Shown: positions 42,921 to 50,749 of the stretch, piece after piece | Position numbering within the stretch: position 1 is the first letter of the stretch | Layout of the letters: each line of letters opens with the position of its first letter | From: Propionibacteriales bacterium | GTDB lineage: Bacteria > Actinomycetota > Actinomycetes > Propionibacteriales > Nocardioidaceae | NCBI GenBank assembly: GCA_026392455.1 | Contig: JAPLCB010000009.1 | Coordinates: 186,001 to 250,000, forward strand | Length of the DNA: 64,000 bases | Direction: 5' to 3' | The notes under the pieces: generated by a model | Told to the model about the DNA's origin: nothing | Databases searched by the model: none | The model's input: only the letters and a program-made list of their open reading frames with translations | Program-made: the position numbers and the translations under genes

Positions 42921-43793
42921 GTGCAGGGCTCCCCGAGGCGCGCGCCTCGGGGAGTCCTGCACCGTCATCCCCGGCTCCGCCTGGGACTGCTCCTCACCCC
43001 GCCGATGCTCTGGCTCGGGGTCGCCTACCTGGTCGCGCTCGGCGGGCTCTTCGTCACTGCGTTCTGGACCACCAACGAGTTCAGCAACACCCTGGTGAGG
43101 GTCTGGAACACCGACAACTTCGAGCAGCTGTTCACCCTCGACGTCTACCGGACGATCACGCTGCGCACCATCGGGGTCGCGGTGGCGGTCACCGTCATCG
43201 ACGCGATCGTGGCGTTCCCGATCGCCCTGTTCATGGCCAAGGTCGCCTCGCAGCGCTGGCAGCGGATCATGCTGATCGCCGTGCTGATGCCGCTGTGGGC
43301 GTCGTACCTGGTCAAGGCGTACGCCTGGCGGGCGATGTTCTCCTCGACCGGACCGGTCAACAGCCTGCTCGACCCGCTCGGGCTGCACCTCGGCTACGGC
43401 CTTCCGGCCACCGTGATCACCCTGGCCTACCTGTGGCTGCCGTACATGATCCTGCCGATGTTCGCCGGCCTGGAGCGGGTCCCGGACTCGGTCCTGGAGG
43501 CGTCGGCCGACCTGGGCGCCCGCGGCGGCACGACCCTTCGCCGGGTGATCCTGCCGATCCTGGCGCCGGCCGTCTTCGCCGGGTCGATCTTCACCTTCTC
43601 GCTGACCCTCGGCGACTACATCGCCGTCAAGATCGTGGGCGGTACCAACCAGCTGCTCGGCAACGCCGTCTACGACAGTGCGCTGACCGGCAGCAACCTG
43701 CCGTTCGCGGCCGCGCTGGCGACCATCCCCGTGGTGATCATGCTGGTCTACCTCGCCGCCGTACGCCGGACAGGAGCTCTGGACGAGCTGTGA
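42921..43793 (+). CDS. potB: polyamine ABC transporter, permease subunit
   Basis: 290 aa, GTG start 28 bases after potD; no strong ribosome-binding site. Six membrane helices. The loop with EASADLGARGGTTLRRVILPILAP is the EAA motif that contacts PotA. The N terminus (LTPPMLWLGVAYLVALGGLF) is typical of the PotB group. Its stop overlaps the next gene start (GTGA). Confidence 0.92.
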   Translation: MQGSPRRAPRGVLHRHPRLRLGLLLTPPMLWLGVAYLVALGGLFVTAFWTTNEFSNTLVRVWNTDNFEQLFTLDVYRTITLRTIGVAVAVTVIDAIVAFPIALFMAKVASQRWQRIMLIAVLMPLWASYLVKAYAWRAMFSSTGPVNSLLDPLGLHLGYGLPATVITLAYLWLPYMILPMFAGLERVPDSVLEASADLGARGGTTLRRVILPILAPAVFAGSIFTFSLTLGDYIAVKIVGGTNQLLGNAVYDSALTGSNLPFAAALATIPVVIMLVYLAAVRRTGALDEL

Positions 43794-44596
43794 TCCTCTC
43801 CCGCACCGCGAAGGCCGCCCTGGCGGCCGTCACCGGCCTGGTCCTGCTGGTGATCTACGCCCCGCTGGCCCTGGTCGTGGTGAACTCGTTCAACACCTCC
43901 CGGTCGTTCAGCTGGCCACCGGACGGCTTCACCACGAAGTGGTGGAACGTCGCCTGGCGCAACACCGAGGTGCGCGACGCGCTCGGCCTCTCCCTGCAGG
44001 TCGCCGCGGTGTCGACGGTGATCTCGCTGGTCCTCGGGACGATGGCGGCCCTGGCCCTGCAGCGGTACCGGTTCTTCGGGAGGGACGCGGTCTCGCTGCT
44101 GATCATCCTGCCGATCGCGCTGCCGGGCATCGTCACCGGTCTGGCGTTCCAGAGCCTGTTCAAGTCGATGCTCGGCATCGACCTGGGCTTCTGGACGATC
44201 GTGGTCGCCCACGCCACCTTCTGCATCGTGACCGTCTTCAACAACGTCCTGGCCCGACTGCGCCGGGTCGGCGGCAACCTGGAGGAGGCCTCCATGGACC
44301 TGGGTGCGGGAACGTTCACCACGTTCCGGCTGGTCACCTTCCCGATGCTGCGTTCGGCCCTGCTGGCCGGCGGCCTGCTCGCGTTCGCCCTGAGCTTTGA
44401 CGAGATCATCGTGACCACGTTCACCAGCGGTACGTCGCGAACGCTGCCGATCTGGATCCTGGACCACATGTTCCGCCCGAACGACGCTCCGGTGGTCAAC
44501 GTGGTCGCGGCGGCACTGATCTTCGCCTCGATCATCCCGATCTGGATCGCGCAGCGACTCAGCCAGGGCAACGAGCTGGTCGGCGCGAAGACCTGA
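43790..44596 (+). CDS. potC: polyamine ABC transporter, second permease subunit
   Basis: 268 aa from GTG 43790; the open frame upstream runs through potB out of phase and is not used. Six membrane helices. The EAA loop is EEASMDLGAGTFTTFRLVTFPML, and the opening VYAPLALVVVNSFNTSR-like block (LVIYAPLALVVVNSFNTS) is characteristic of PotC. It completes the potA-potD-potB-potC operon. Downstream lies a 32-bp repeat pair. Confidence 0.92.
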   Translation: MILSRTAKAALAAVTGLVLLVIYAPLALVVVNSFNTSRSFSWPPDGFTTKWWNVAWRNTEVRDALGLSLQVAAVSTVISLVLGTMAALALQRYRFFGRDAVSLLIILPIALPGIVTGLAFQSLFKSMLGIDLGFWTIVVAHATFCIVTVFNNVLARLRRVGGNLEEASMDLGAGTFTTFRLVTFPMLRSALLAGGLLAFALSFDEIIVTTFTSGTSRTLPIWILDHMFRPNDAPVVNVVAAALIFASIIPIWIAQRLSQGNELVGAKT

Positions 44597-44610
44597 TCGT
44601 CTGCCGCCTC

Positions 44611-44683
44611 CTGCTGGTTGAGGCGCGGGCGGAGCGAGCCTGCTGCTGGTTGAGGCGCAGGCGGAGCGAGCCTCGAAACCCGG
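44611..44683. repeat. 32-bp tandem repeat pair (same family as 1-97)
   Basis: CTGCTGGTTGAGGCGC starts at 44611 and again at 44643, a 32-bp period. Each copy continues GGAGCGAGCC, and the second ends in TCGAAACCCGG. Located between potC and the convergent LemA gene. Confidence 0.85.
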
Positions 44684-44722
44684 CGACGCCCGCACCTCAC
44701 CCAGCACGGACCGAAGCCAGGA

Positions 44723-45448
44723 TCAGGCCGGCGGTGCTGTCGGCGGCTCGGGAGCCAGCGGCGGCTCGGCTGCGGGGGGCGGAGGCGTGGGTGCGGCCGG
44801 GGCCGCCGGAGCAACCGGGGCTGGCGGAGCAACCGGTGCGACCGGGGCAGCGGGCGGCGCGGGCGGTGCCGGCGGTGCGGCCGGCGTCCCGAAGCTGACC
44901 TGCGGAGCAGTGTCCGCGCCAGCCGGCGCCTCGTAGAACTCGCGGGTCTTCACCCCGGCCAGACCGGAGAGGAACATCCACGGGATCGTCACGACCAGCT
45001 TGTTGAGCGTCGCGACCGCGTCGTTGTAGTAGGTCCGGGCGAACGAGATCTTGTCCTCGGTGTCCTTGAGCTGTGCCTGCAGGTCGAGGAACTGGACGTT
45101 CGCCTTCAGGTCCGGGTACGCCTCGGCGACCGCGTTGACCCGGACGAGCGCCTGGCTCAGCGCCTGGTCGGCGGCGGCCTTGGCCTGCACGTCGTCGCCC
45201 TTGGCGGCCTCGGCCAGACCGGCACGGGCCTTGGTCACCGCCTCGAAGACGCCGGACTCGTGAGCGGCGTACCCCTTGACGGTCTCGACCAGGTTCGGGA
45301 TCAGGTCGGCACGCCGGGTCAGCTGGACGTCGATGCCGCCGAGCGCCTCCTGGGCGCCGATGTCGGTGGTCCGCAGCTTGTTGAAGCCGACGACGACGAA
45401 CCCGACGAGGAGAACCAGGATCCCGACGACGATCAGTGCTACCAGCAT
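44723..45448 (-). CDS. LemA family membrane protein with Pro/Ala-rich tail
   Basis: 241 aa from ATG 45448. One N-terminal membrane helix (MLVALIVVGILVLLVGFVVVG) is followed by the helical LemA domain: RRADLIPNLVETVKGYAAHE, FARTYYNDAVATLNKLV, PWMFLSGLAGVKTREFYEAP. After residue 185 comes a low-complexity Pro/Ala/Val tail. LemA proteins are usually encoded with a DUF2207 or TPM membrane protein, as here. The function is not known; it probably acts at the inner membrane. Confidence 0.9.
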   Translation of the reverse strand: MLVALIVVGILVLLVGFVVVGFNKLRTTDIGAQEALGGIDVQLTRRADLIPNLVETVKGYAAHESGVFEAVTKARAGLAEAAKGDDVQAKAAADQALSQALVRVNAVAEAYPDLKANVQFLDLQAQLKDTEDKISFARTYYNDAVATLNKLVVTIPWMFLSGLAGVKTREFYEAPAGADTAPQVSFGTPAAPPAPPAPPAAPVAPVAPPAPVAPAAPAAPTPPPPAAEPPLAPEPPTAPPA

Positions 45449-45488
45449 GAACTTCCCTCTTTCGTCCGTGACTTACGACCATTCAACC

Positions 45489-47234
45489 TCACCAGGAACC
45501 ACCGCCCCCGCCACCACCGCCGCCGCCACCGCTGAAGCCGCCGCCACCGCCGCCGGACGACGAGCTCTGGGTGGCCTCGTACGACGAGATCGCCGACGAG
45601 ACCGCCGAGTCGAAGCTGTTCACCATCTGGCTGACGTAGGCCCCCGTGTGGGCGCCGGCGTACGCCGGGAAGTAGCTCGGCGTCGGCGGTTCCTGACCGG
45701 TCTCGACCCGGTACTTCTTGGCCCACTCGTCCGCGCAGTCGAAGGCGATCGCCCACGGCAGGTAGCTGGTGTAGAGCTCGGTCCGCCCGGAGAAGTCGAA
45801 CCGGTCCTGGGCCGATGGCGTCGAGAGGATCCGCTGGAAGCCACCGACCCGGGACCACAGGTCGCGGCCGGCCGCGGTGCGCTTGGTGCCCGCTCCGGAG
45901 ACACCGACGCCCAACGCCGAGATCGCGAACAGACCCGGGAGCAGCGCCAGGACGGACATGTTCTGCGGGTTGAACGCCCCGAGGAAGACCGCCAGCCCGG
46001 CGGCAACCAGGATCACCAGCCCGCCGAAGCCTCCCAGACCGCTGCTGACCATCAGGCCGTTGATCTTGGCCCAGCCCTCGGTGTCGGACTCGAAACCAGC
46101 CAGCACGGACTTGAGCCGCTTGCCGGCACTCACCGACCCGGGTGATGCGTCGAACGACCCGCCGGGCGTGACCACTCCGAGCGCGGCACCGGTCTGGGCC
46201 GAGACCGCGTCGAGCTGGTTCCAGACCTCGGGCTTGTCGCTCGCCGCCAGGTGCCAGCCGCCGTTGTCCTGGCTCAGGCTCACCGCGCCCTTCTCGGCGG
46301 CGTGCATCATCGTCGCGATGAACGCGGTGGTCTCCACCTTCTCGGTGAGGATGTAGGCCGCCTGCGCCGGGCCGACGCCTTCGGGCGGGGCGTACAGCAG
46401 CGGGTACGGCGGCGTCTTCTCGCCCACCGAGCGACCGAGCGCGAACCCGCCGACGGTGACCAGCAGGGCCAGCACCCCGACCGCACCGAGCAGAGCCGGG
46501 CTGCGGCCGAGGATCGGGTCGAGCGACGAGGACCAGGGGCGGGTGTCCTCGGCCGGCGTCGGGATGTCCAGGCCGACCTTCACGGTCACGGGAGTGTTCG
46601 GGGACAGGTCTGCGTCGGCGTCCTTGACCTGCAGGTCGCGACCGCTCCCGGCGGAGCACGACGCGGGACTGCTCCCGACCCCGACGCCGCAGCGGACCGG
46701 GCCGGCATCCGCCGGCAGGTGCACCCGGAGGTCGTAGGTCTCGATCCGGTTCAGCCAGCCGACGCCGATCAGGTTCCAGTAGAACTGGGTCCGAGCACCG
46801 TCCGTCCCGGGGTTCAGGACACCGTCGATCTTGTACTTGATCCGGTAGACGTGCGAGCCGTAGATCGTCTTGTCGGCGTCCCCGATCTTGATGGTCTTGT
46901 AGCGGCCGCGGCTCTGGTTGACGATCTCGAAGGGTTCGCTGCGACCGTCGCGGGAGACGCTGATGTCGTACGGCAGCAACCGGTTCTTGGGGTTGTTCTG
47001 GTCGCGGGTGTCCAGCAACCGGAAGATCCCGTGCTTGGAGGCCGGGAAGTTCAGCGTCAGCGTCTCGACCGCCGTGAGCGTCCCGCCTGCGGAGACGGTG
47101 AAGTCCGCATCGAACTTCGTGATTACCGCGCTGTCTGACGTCGCCGCCGAGGTGTCCTCGACGTTGATCGCGCCGAACCCGATCACCGCAGCGAGGACGA
47201 CCAGCCCGAGGATCCGCACCACCAGCAACTTCAT
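45489..47234 (-). CDS. DUF2207 membrane protein with Gly-rich C terminus
   Basis: 581 aa from ATG 47234. Signal peptide or first helix (VRILGLVVLAAVIGFGAINV), an extracytoplasmic beta domain (ITKFDADFTVSAGGTLTAVETL ... HGIFRLLDTRDQ), a helix near residue 240, two central helices (GFGGLVILVAAGLAVFLGAFN and VLALLPGLFAISALGVG), and a soluble C-terminal region ending in SSSSGGGGGGFSGGGG and a final poly-Gly run. The layout is that of DUF2207/YciQ-like proteins. The start is 40 bases downstream of hflX; lemA follows 40 bases after its stop. Confidence 0.9.
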   Translation of the reverse strand: MKLLVVRILGLVVLAAVIGFGAINVEDTSAATSDSAVITKFDADFTVSAGGTLTAVETLTLNFPASKHGIFRLLDTRDQNNPKNRLLPYDISVSRDGRSEPFEIVNQSRGRYKTIKIGDADKTIYGSHVYRIKYKIDGVLNPGTDGARTQFYWNLIGVGWLNRIETYDLRVHLPADAGPVRCGVGVGSSPASCSAGSGRDLQVKDADADLSPNTPVTVKVGLDIPTPAEDTRPWSSSLDPILGRSPALLGAVGVLALLVTVGGFALGRSVGEKTPPYPLLYAPPEGVGPAQAAYILTEKVETTAFIATMMHAAEKGAVSLSQDNGGWHLAASDKPEVWNQLDAVSAQTGAALGVVTPGGSFDASPGSVSAGKRLKSVLAGFESDTEGWAKINGLMVSSGLGGFGGLVILVAAGLAVFLGAFNPQNMSVLALLPGLFAISALGVGVSGAGTKRTAAGRDLWSRVGGFQRILSTPSAQDRFDFSGRTELYTSYLPWAIAFDCADEWAKKYRVETGQEPPTPSYFPAYAGAHTGAYVSQMVNSFDSAVSSAISSYEATQSSSSGGGGGGFSGGGGGGGGGGGSW

Positions 47235-47273
47235 GCCGCGACCCTACCGACGTTGGCGGGCGTCAGCAGGGTT

Positions 47274-48755
47274 TCAGTCGCCTTCGGGAAGGCCCGCCAA
47301 CGTGTAGAGCTCGATCTCACCGGCGAACGCCTCGCTGACCCGGGCGTGGATCATCGTGCCCTCCCCGGTGTGCTCGACCGAGAGCACCTCGCCGTTGTCG
47401 TGCACCCGACTGACCAGGTCACCCCGGCTGTAGGGCAGCAGCAACCGGACCTCGACGTCCGGGTGCGGAAGGTCAGCCTCGATCGCGGCGAGCGCCTCGG
47501 CGATACCGTCGCCGGTCTTCGCCGAGCACACCACCGAGTGCGGCTCGCGCTGGCGGAGCCGGGCGATCACCATCGGGTCGGCCAGGTCGGCCTTGTTGAT
47601 CACGACCAGCTCGGGGACCGAGGTGGCGCCGATATCGGCGAAGACGCCGCGCACGGCGGCGAGCTGACCCTCGGGGTCCGGGTGCGAGCCGTCGACCACG
47701 TGCACCACCAGGTCAGCCTCGGCGACCTCCTCCAGCGTGCTGCGGAACGCCTCGATCAGCTGGTGCGGCAGGTGCCGGACGAAACCGACGGTGTCGCTCA
47801 TCGTGTAGACCCGGCCGTCACTGGTGGTCGTCCGGCGGGTGGTCGGGTCGAGAGTCGCGAACAGGGCGTTCTCGACCAGGACGCCGGCGTCGGTGAGCCG
47901 GTTGAGGATCGAGGACTTGCCGGCGTTGGTGTACCCGGCGATCACGACGCTCGGGATCGCGTTGCGACGGCGCTCGCTGCGCTTGGTCTCCCGGGTGGTC
48001 TTCATGTGGGCGAGCTCCTTGCGGAGCTTGGCGACCTTGTCGTTGATCCGACGTCGGTCGGTCTCGATCTTGGTCTCACCGGGTCCGCGACCACCGATCC
48101 CACCGGCCTGGCGCGACAGGCTGCTGCCCCAACCGCGCAGGCGCTGCTTCATGTAGGACAGCTGGGCCAGCTCGACCTGCGCCTTGCCCTCACGTGACTT
48201 CGCGTGCTGGGCGAAGATGTCCAGGATCAGCGCGGTCCGGTCGACCACCTTGACCTTGAGCTTGTCCTCGAGGTTCCTCAGCTGGCTGGGCGCGAGCTCG
48301 CCGTCCATGATCACGGTGTCGGCGCCGGTCGCCTCGACGATCTCGCGGACACCCTCGACCTTGCCCCGGCCGATGTAGGTGGCCGGGTCCGGCTTGTCGC
48401 GGCGCTGGTAGACGTTCTCGAGCACCTGGGACCCGGCGGTCTCCGCGAGTGCTGCCAGCTCGGCCATCGAGTTCTCGGCGTCCTGCACCGTGCCCTCGGT
48501 CCAGACACCGACCAGGACGACCCGCTCCAGCAGCAGCTGGCGGTACTCGACCTCACTGATGTCCTGGAGCTCGGTGGACAGACCGACGACGCGTCGCAGG
48601 GCGTGCCGCTCGGCCAGCTCCATCGAGCTGACCGCTTCGGGGTCGTGCTCGTCGTACCCGGACGAGGCGGCCCCGGCGGTGTCCTCGGTCTCCTCCCAAC
48701 CGGCGGTCTCGTCGAGCTCCGCGGCGAGGTCAAAAGGCTTGTCTGCGTTCGTCAT
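47274..48755 (-). CDS. hflX: ribosome-associated GTPase HflX
   Basis: 493 aa from ATG 48755 with a GGAGGG ribosome-binding site; the open frame beyond is out of use. N-terminal HflX domain: GVWTEGTVQDAENSMAELAAL, TYIGRGKVEGV, MDGELAPSQLRNLE. A helical linker with GGIGGRGPGETKIETDRR follows, then the G domain: GYTNAGKSSILN (P loop), ATLDPTTRR, DTVGFVRHLPHQ (G3) and VINKAD (G4). HflX splits stalled 70S ribosomes under stress. It belongs to the conserved miaB-miaA-dapF-hflX region of actinobacteria. Confidence 0.95.
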   Translation of the reverse strand: MTNADKPFDLAAELDETAGWEETEDTAGAASSGYDEHDPEAVSSMELAERHALRRVVGLSTELQDISEVEYRQLLLERVVLVGVWTEGTVQDAENSMAELAALAETAGSQVLENVYQRRDKPDPATYIGRGKVEGVREIVEATGADTVIMDGELAPSQLRNLEDKLKVKVVDRTALILDIFAQHAKSREGKAQVELAQLSYMKQRLRGWGSSLSRQAGGIGGRGPGETKIETDRRRINDKVAKLRKELAHMKTTRETKRSERRRNAIPSVVIAGYTNAGKSSILNRLTDAGVLVENALFATLDPTTRRTTTSDGRVYTMSDTVGFVRHLPHQLIEAFRSTLEEVAEADLVVHVVDGSHPDPEGQLAAVRGVFADIGATSVPELVVINKADLADPMVIARLRQREPHSVVCSAKTGDGIAEALAAIEADLPHPDVEVRLLLPYSRGDLVSRVHDNGEVLSVEHTGEGTMIHARVSEAFAGEIELYTLAGLPEGD

Positions 48756-48830
48756 ATGCCCTCCAGAGTAGGCCCGGACGCAACGGGATTCTCGTGGCAT
48801 GGACCACGCTGGACTGGGTATGACCGCCTG

Positions 48831-48992
48831 GTGACCCCACCAAACCCGGATACCGACCCGAAACTGCCCCCGCGACGCGACGGCCTGCCCGACGAGCGCG
48901 ACGACCCCCAGACCCAGCCGGCGGACGGCCTCGAGGTCGCCGAGGAGAATGCGGCAACGTCGCTCGACCAGCCGTCGGACGGGGCCGGCTGA
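48831..48992 (+). CDS. small acidic disordered protein
   Basis: 53 aa from GTG 48831. The composition is dominated by Pro, Asp and Glu (TPPNPDTDPKLPPRRDG, GLEVAEENAATSLDQPSD). The ENAATSLDQPS tail resembles small proteins found in other actinobacteria near miaA/hflX. No domain is known. The gene is short and lacks a clear ribosome-binding site, but its codons are normal for the organism and a hairpin follows 58 bases downstream. Confidence 0.5.
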   Translation: MTPPNPDTDPKLPPRRDGLPDERDDPQTQPADGLEVAEENAATSLDQPSDGAG

Positions 48993-49049
48993 TCCGGCTC
49001 CCCGTGTTTGCCGAGCATCCGTTCGGGGCATAACACCGGTACGAACCTA

Positions 49050-49095
49050 GAGCGCCTCGGGACTTCGCTTGCGCAGCTGAAGACTCGAGGCGCTC
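49050..49095 (+). terminator. long imperfect hairpin after the small acidic gene
   Basis: GAGCGCCTCG (49050-49059) pairs with CGAGGCGCTC (49086-49095), and an inner CTTCGCT/AGCTGAAG stem extends it. GGTTTGTTC follows. It is most simply a terminator for the plus-strand gene before it. Confidence 0.55.
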
Positions 49096-49119
49096 GGTTT
49101 GTTCTCGCGGGCCCATGAC

Positions 49120-49169
49120 GAACGCCCGGCTCGACCCCCTTTTTCGGGCGGGGTCGCAGCCGGGCGTTC
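49120..49169 (-). terminator. terminator hairpin of the SDR gene
   Basis: GAACGCCCGGCT-CGACCCC (49120-49138) pairs with 49150-49169 with a single bulge; loop CTTTTTCGGGC-like. It lies just past the 3' end of the minus-strand SDR gene. Confidence 0.65.
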
Positions 49170-49186
49170 TTGGGTTCGGGCCGGGA

Positions 49187-49963
49187 CTACTTCGGAGGCA
49201 TCCGGATGCCGCCGTCCACCCGGACGACCTCGGCGTTCATGTACGAGTTGGTGATCAGCTCGACGGTCATGCTGGCGAGCTCGGCCGCGTCGCCGAGGCG
49301 GGCCGGGAAGAGCACGTTCTTGCCGAGGTTCGCCTTGAACGCCTCGGACGCCTCGCCCTCGCCGTAGATCGGGGTGTCGATGAGGCCCGGGGCGATCGTG
49401 TTCAGGCGGATGCCGGAAGCAGCCAGGTCGCGGGCGACCGGCAGCGTCATGCCGACAACGCCACCCTTCGACGCCGAGTACGACGCCTGGCCGATCTGGC
49501 CGTCGAACGCGGCGACCGACGCCATGTTCACGATCGCGCCGCGCTCGCCGCTCTGACCGGGCTCGTTGAGGCTCATCGCGGTGGCCGCGAGCCGGACGAC
49601 GTCGAAGGTGCCGATCAGGTTGATCGCGATGACCTTCTTGAAGGCGTCCAGGTTGTGCGCGGAGTCCGGGTTGCCGTCGCGGCCGATCGTGCGCTGGGCC
49701 CAGCCGATGCCGGCCGAGTTCACCACGGCACGCAACGGGGCCAGCTCGACGGCGGTGTTGACCGCGGTCTGGATCTGCTCGGTGTTGGTCACGTCGACGT
49801 GGACGAACGCGCCGCCGATCTCCTTGGCGAGGGCCTCGCCCTTCTCGGCGTTCAGGTCGGCGATGACGACGATCGCGCCCCGCGCGGCGAGGGCACGAGC
49901 GGCCGCCTCACCGATGCCCGAGGCTCCACCCGTGACAATTGCACTGCTTCCATTGATGTCCAT
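49187..49963 (-). CDS. SDR family oxidoreductase (3-hydroxyacyl-CoA dehydrogenase-like)
   Basis: 258 aa from ATG 49963. Short-chain dehydrogenase: cofactor motif TGGASGIG (11-18), NSAG, catalytic Ser in NMASVAAFDG and Tyr/Lys in YSASKGG, followed by IAPGLIDTPIY. Overall pattern (MDINGSSAIVTGGASGIGEA, DGGIRMPPK tail) matches the HSD17B10-like 3-hydroxyacyl-CoA dehydrogenases that act in fatty-acid breakdown with NAD. It is a single-gene unit. Confidence 0.92.
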   Translation of the reverse strand: MDINGSSAIVTGGASGIGEAAARALAARGAIVVIADLNAEKGEALAKEIGGAFVHVDVTNTEQIQTAVNTAVELAPLRAVVNSAGIGWAQRTIGRDGNPDSAHNLDAFKKVIAINLIGTFDVVRLAATAMSLNEPGQSGERGAIVNMASVAAFDGQIGQASYSASKGGVVGMTLPVARDLAASGIRLNTIAPGLIDTPIYGEGEASEAFKANLGKNVLFPARLGDAAELASMTVELITNSYMNAEVVRVDGGIRMPPK

Positions 49964-49989
49964 GGCGGAATCCTAGGTCCGAGGGGAAC

Positions 49990-50036
49990 CAGGAGGTCGA
50001 GGAGGTCGCTCAGCGAACGTCTCGAAACCCGGGGAA
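49990..50036. repeat. degenerate GGTCGAGGAGGTCGC repeat
   Basis: GGAGGTCGAGGAGGTCGCTC and then CGTCTCGAAACCC resemble a short intergenic palindromic repeat common in Nocardioides. It overlaps the 3' end of the HxlR-type gene, supplying its last codons. Confidence 0.4.
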
Positions 50037-50684
50037 GCAGCGCTCGAAGGTACGGCGTGCTGCCGCCGCGCCCTCCACGACCAGACGGGGTGCCAGCGAA
50101 CCGAGGTCCCCGCCGCGGACGAGCTCGAACATCGCAGCAGCGCTCCCGGTGAAGGTCAGGTCCGGCTCGGCGGACGTGTCGGCACGAACCAGCTTGCCGC
50201 CGCGTACCTCGAGCCAGTGCTCCTCGCCGTCGAGGACGAACCGGAGCCGCAGGTCGGCGCCGGCAGCGGCGACCGGGTCGAACATCGCGCCGGCGCCACC
50301 GAAGACCACCATCCGTGGGCGCACCTGGCCGTCCACCGGCTCTTCGAGGTACGGCAGCCCGAACTGGGCCACCGCCCGCAGGACCGGACGGATCCGGACG
50401 CCCTCGCGGGTGAGCCGGTAGACCGAGCGAGCGGCCGGGGCGGGGAGGACGTGCTGCTCGACCAGCCCGGAGTCCTCGAGCCCGCGCAGCCGCTCGGTGA
50501 GCAGGTTGCTGGCGATCCCCGGCAGGCCTGCCTTGAGGTCGGTGAAGCGCTGCTCGCCGAAGGAGAGCTCCCGCAAGATGAGCAGGGTCCAACGGTCACC
50601 GACCAGGTCGAGTGCGGCGGCGATCGTGCAGTACTGGTCGTAGGTCTTCCCATGCTTCGTCTTCTCGGGCACGTGACGTACCAT
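50010..50684 (-). CDS. HxlR family transcriptional regulator with SCP2-like C-terminal domain
   Basis: 224 aa from ATG 50684. The N-terminal winged helix is of HxlR type: CTIAAALDLVGDRWTLLILREL and GIASNLLTERLRGLEDSGLV. The C-terminal 110 residues (LRFVLDGEEHWLEVRGGKLV, EPDLTFTGSAAAMFELV) resemble a sterol-carrier/SCP2-like ligand pocket, a fusion seen in several actinobacteria. It is divergent from an MFS exporter gene 65 bases away and probably controls it, with a lipid or hydrophobic drug as the possible ligand. Confidence 0.9.
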   Translation of the reverse strand: MVRHVPEKTKHGKTYDQYCTIAAALDLVGDRWTLLILRELSFGEQRFTDLKAGLPGIASNLLTERLRGLEDSGLVEQHVLPAPAARSVYRLTREGVRIRPVLRAVAQFGLPYLEEPVDGQVRPRMVVFGGAGAMFDPVAAAGADLRLRFVLDGEEHWLEVRGGKLVRADTSAEPDLTFTGSAAAMFELVRGGDLGSLAPRLVVEGAAAARRTFERCFPGFRDVR

Positions 50685-50690
50685 ACTTTG

Positions 50691-50723
50691 GTTGACTTTC
50701 TATTTCAAACAGTTGCTTTTCTA
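50691..50723. promoter_or_regulatory. 21-bp-spaced direct repeats in the HxlR/MFS intergenic region
   Basis: GTTGACTTTCTA (50691-50702) and GTTGCTTTTCTA (50712-50723) are direct repeats two helical turns apart, in an AT-rich patch between the divergent genes. Candidate regulator-binding site. Confidence 0.5.
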
Positions 50724-50749
50724 AACTGAATCGCCCTACGGTTCTCGGC

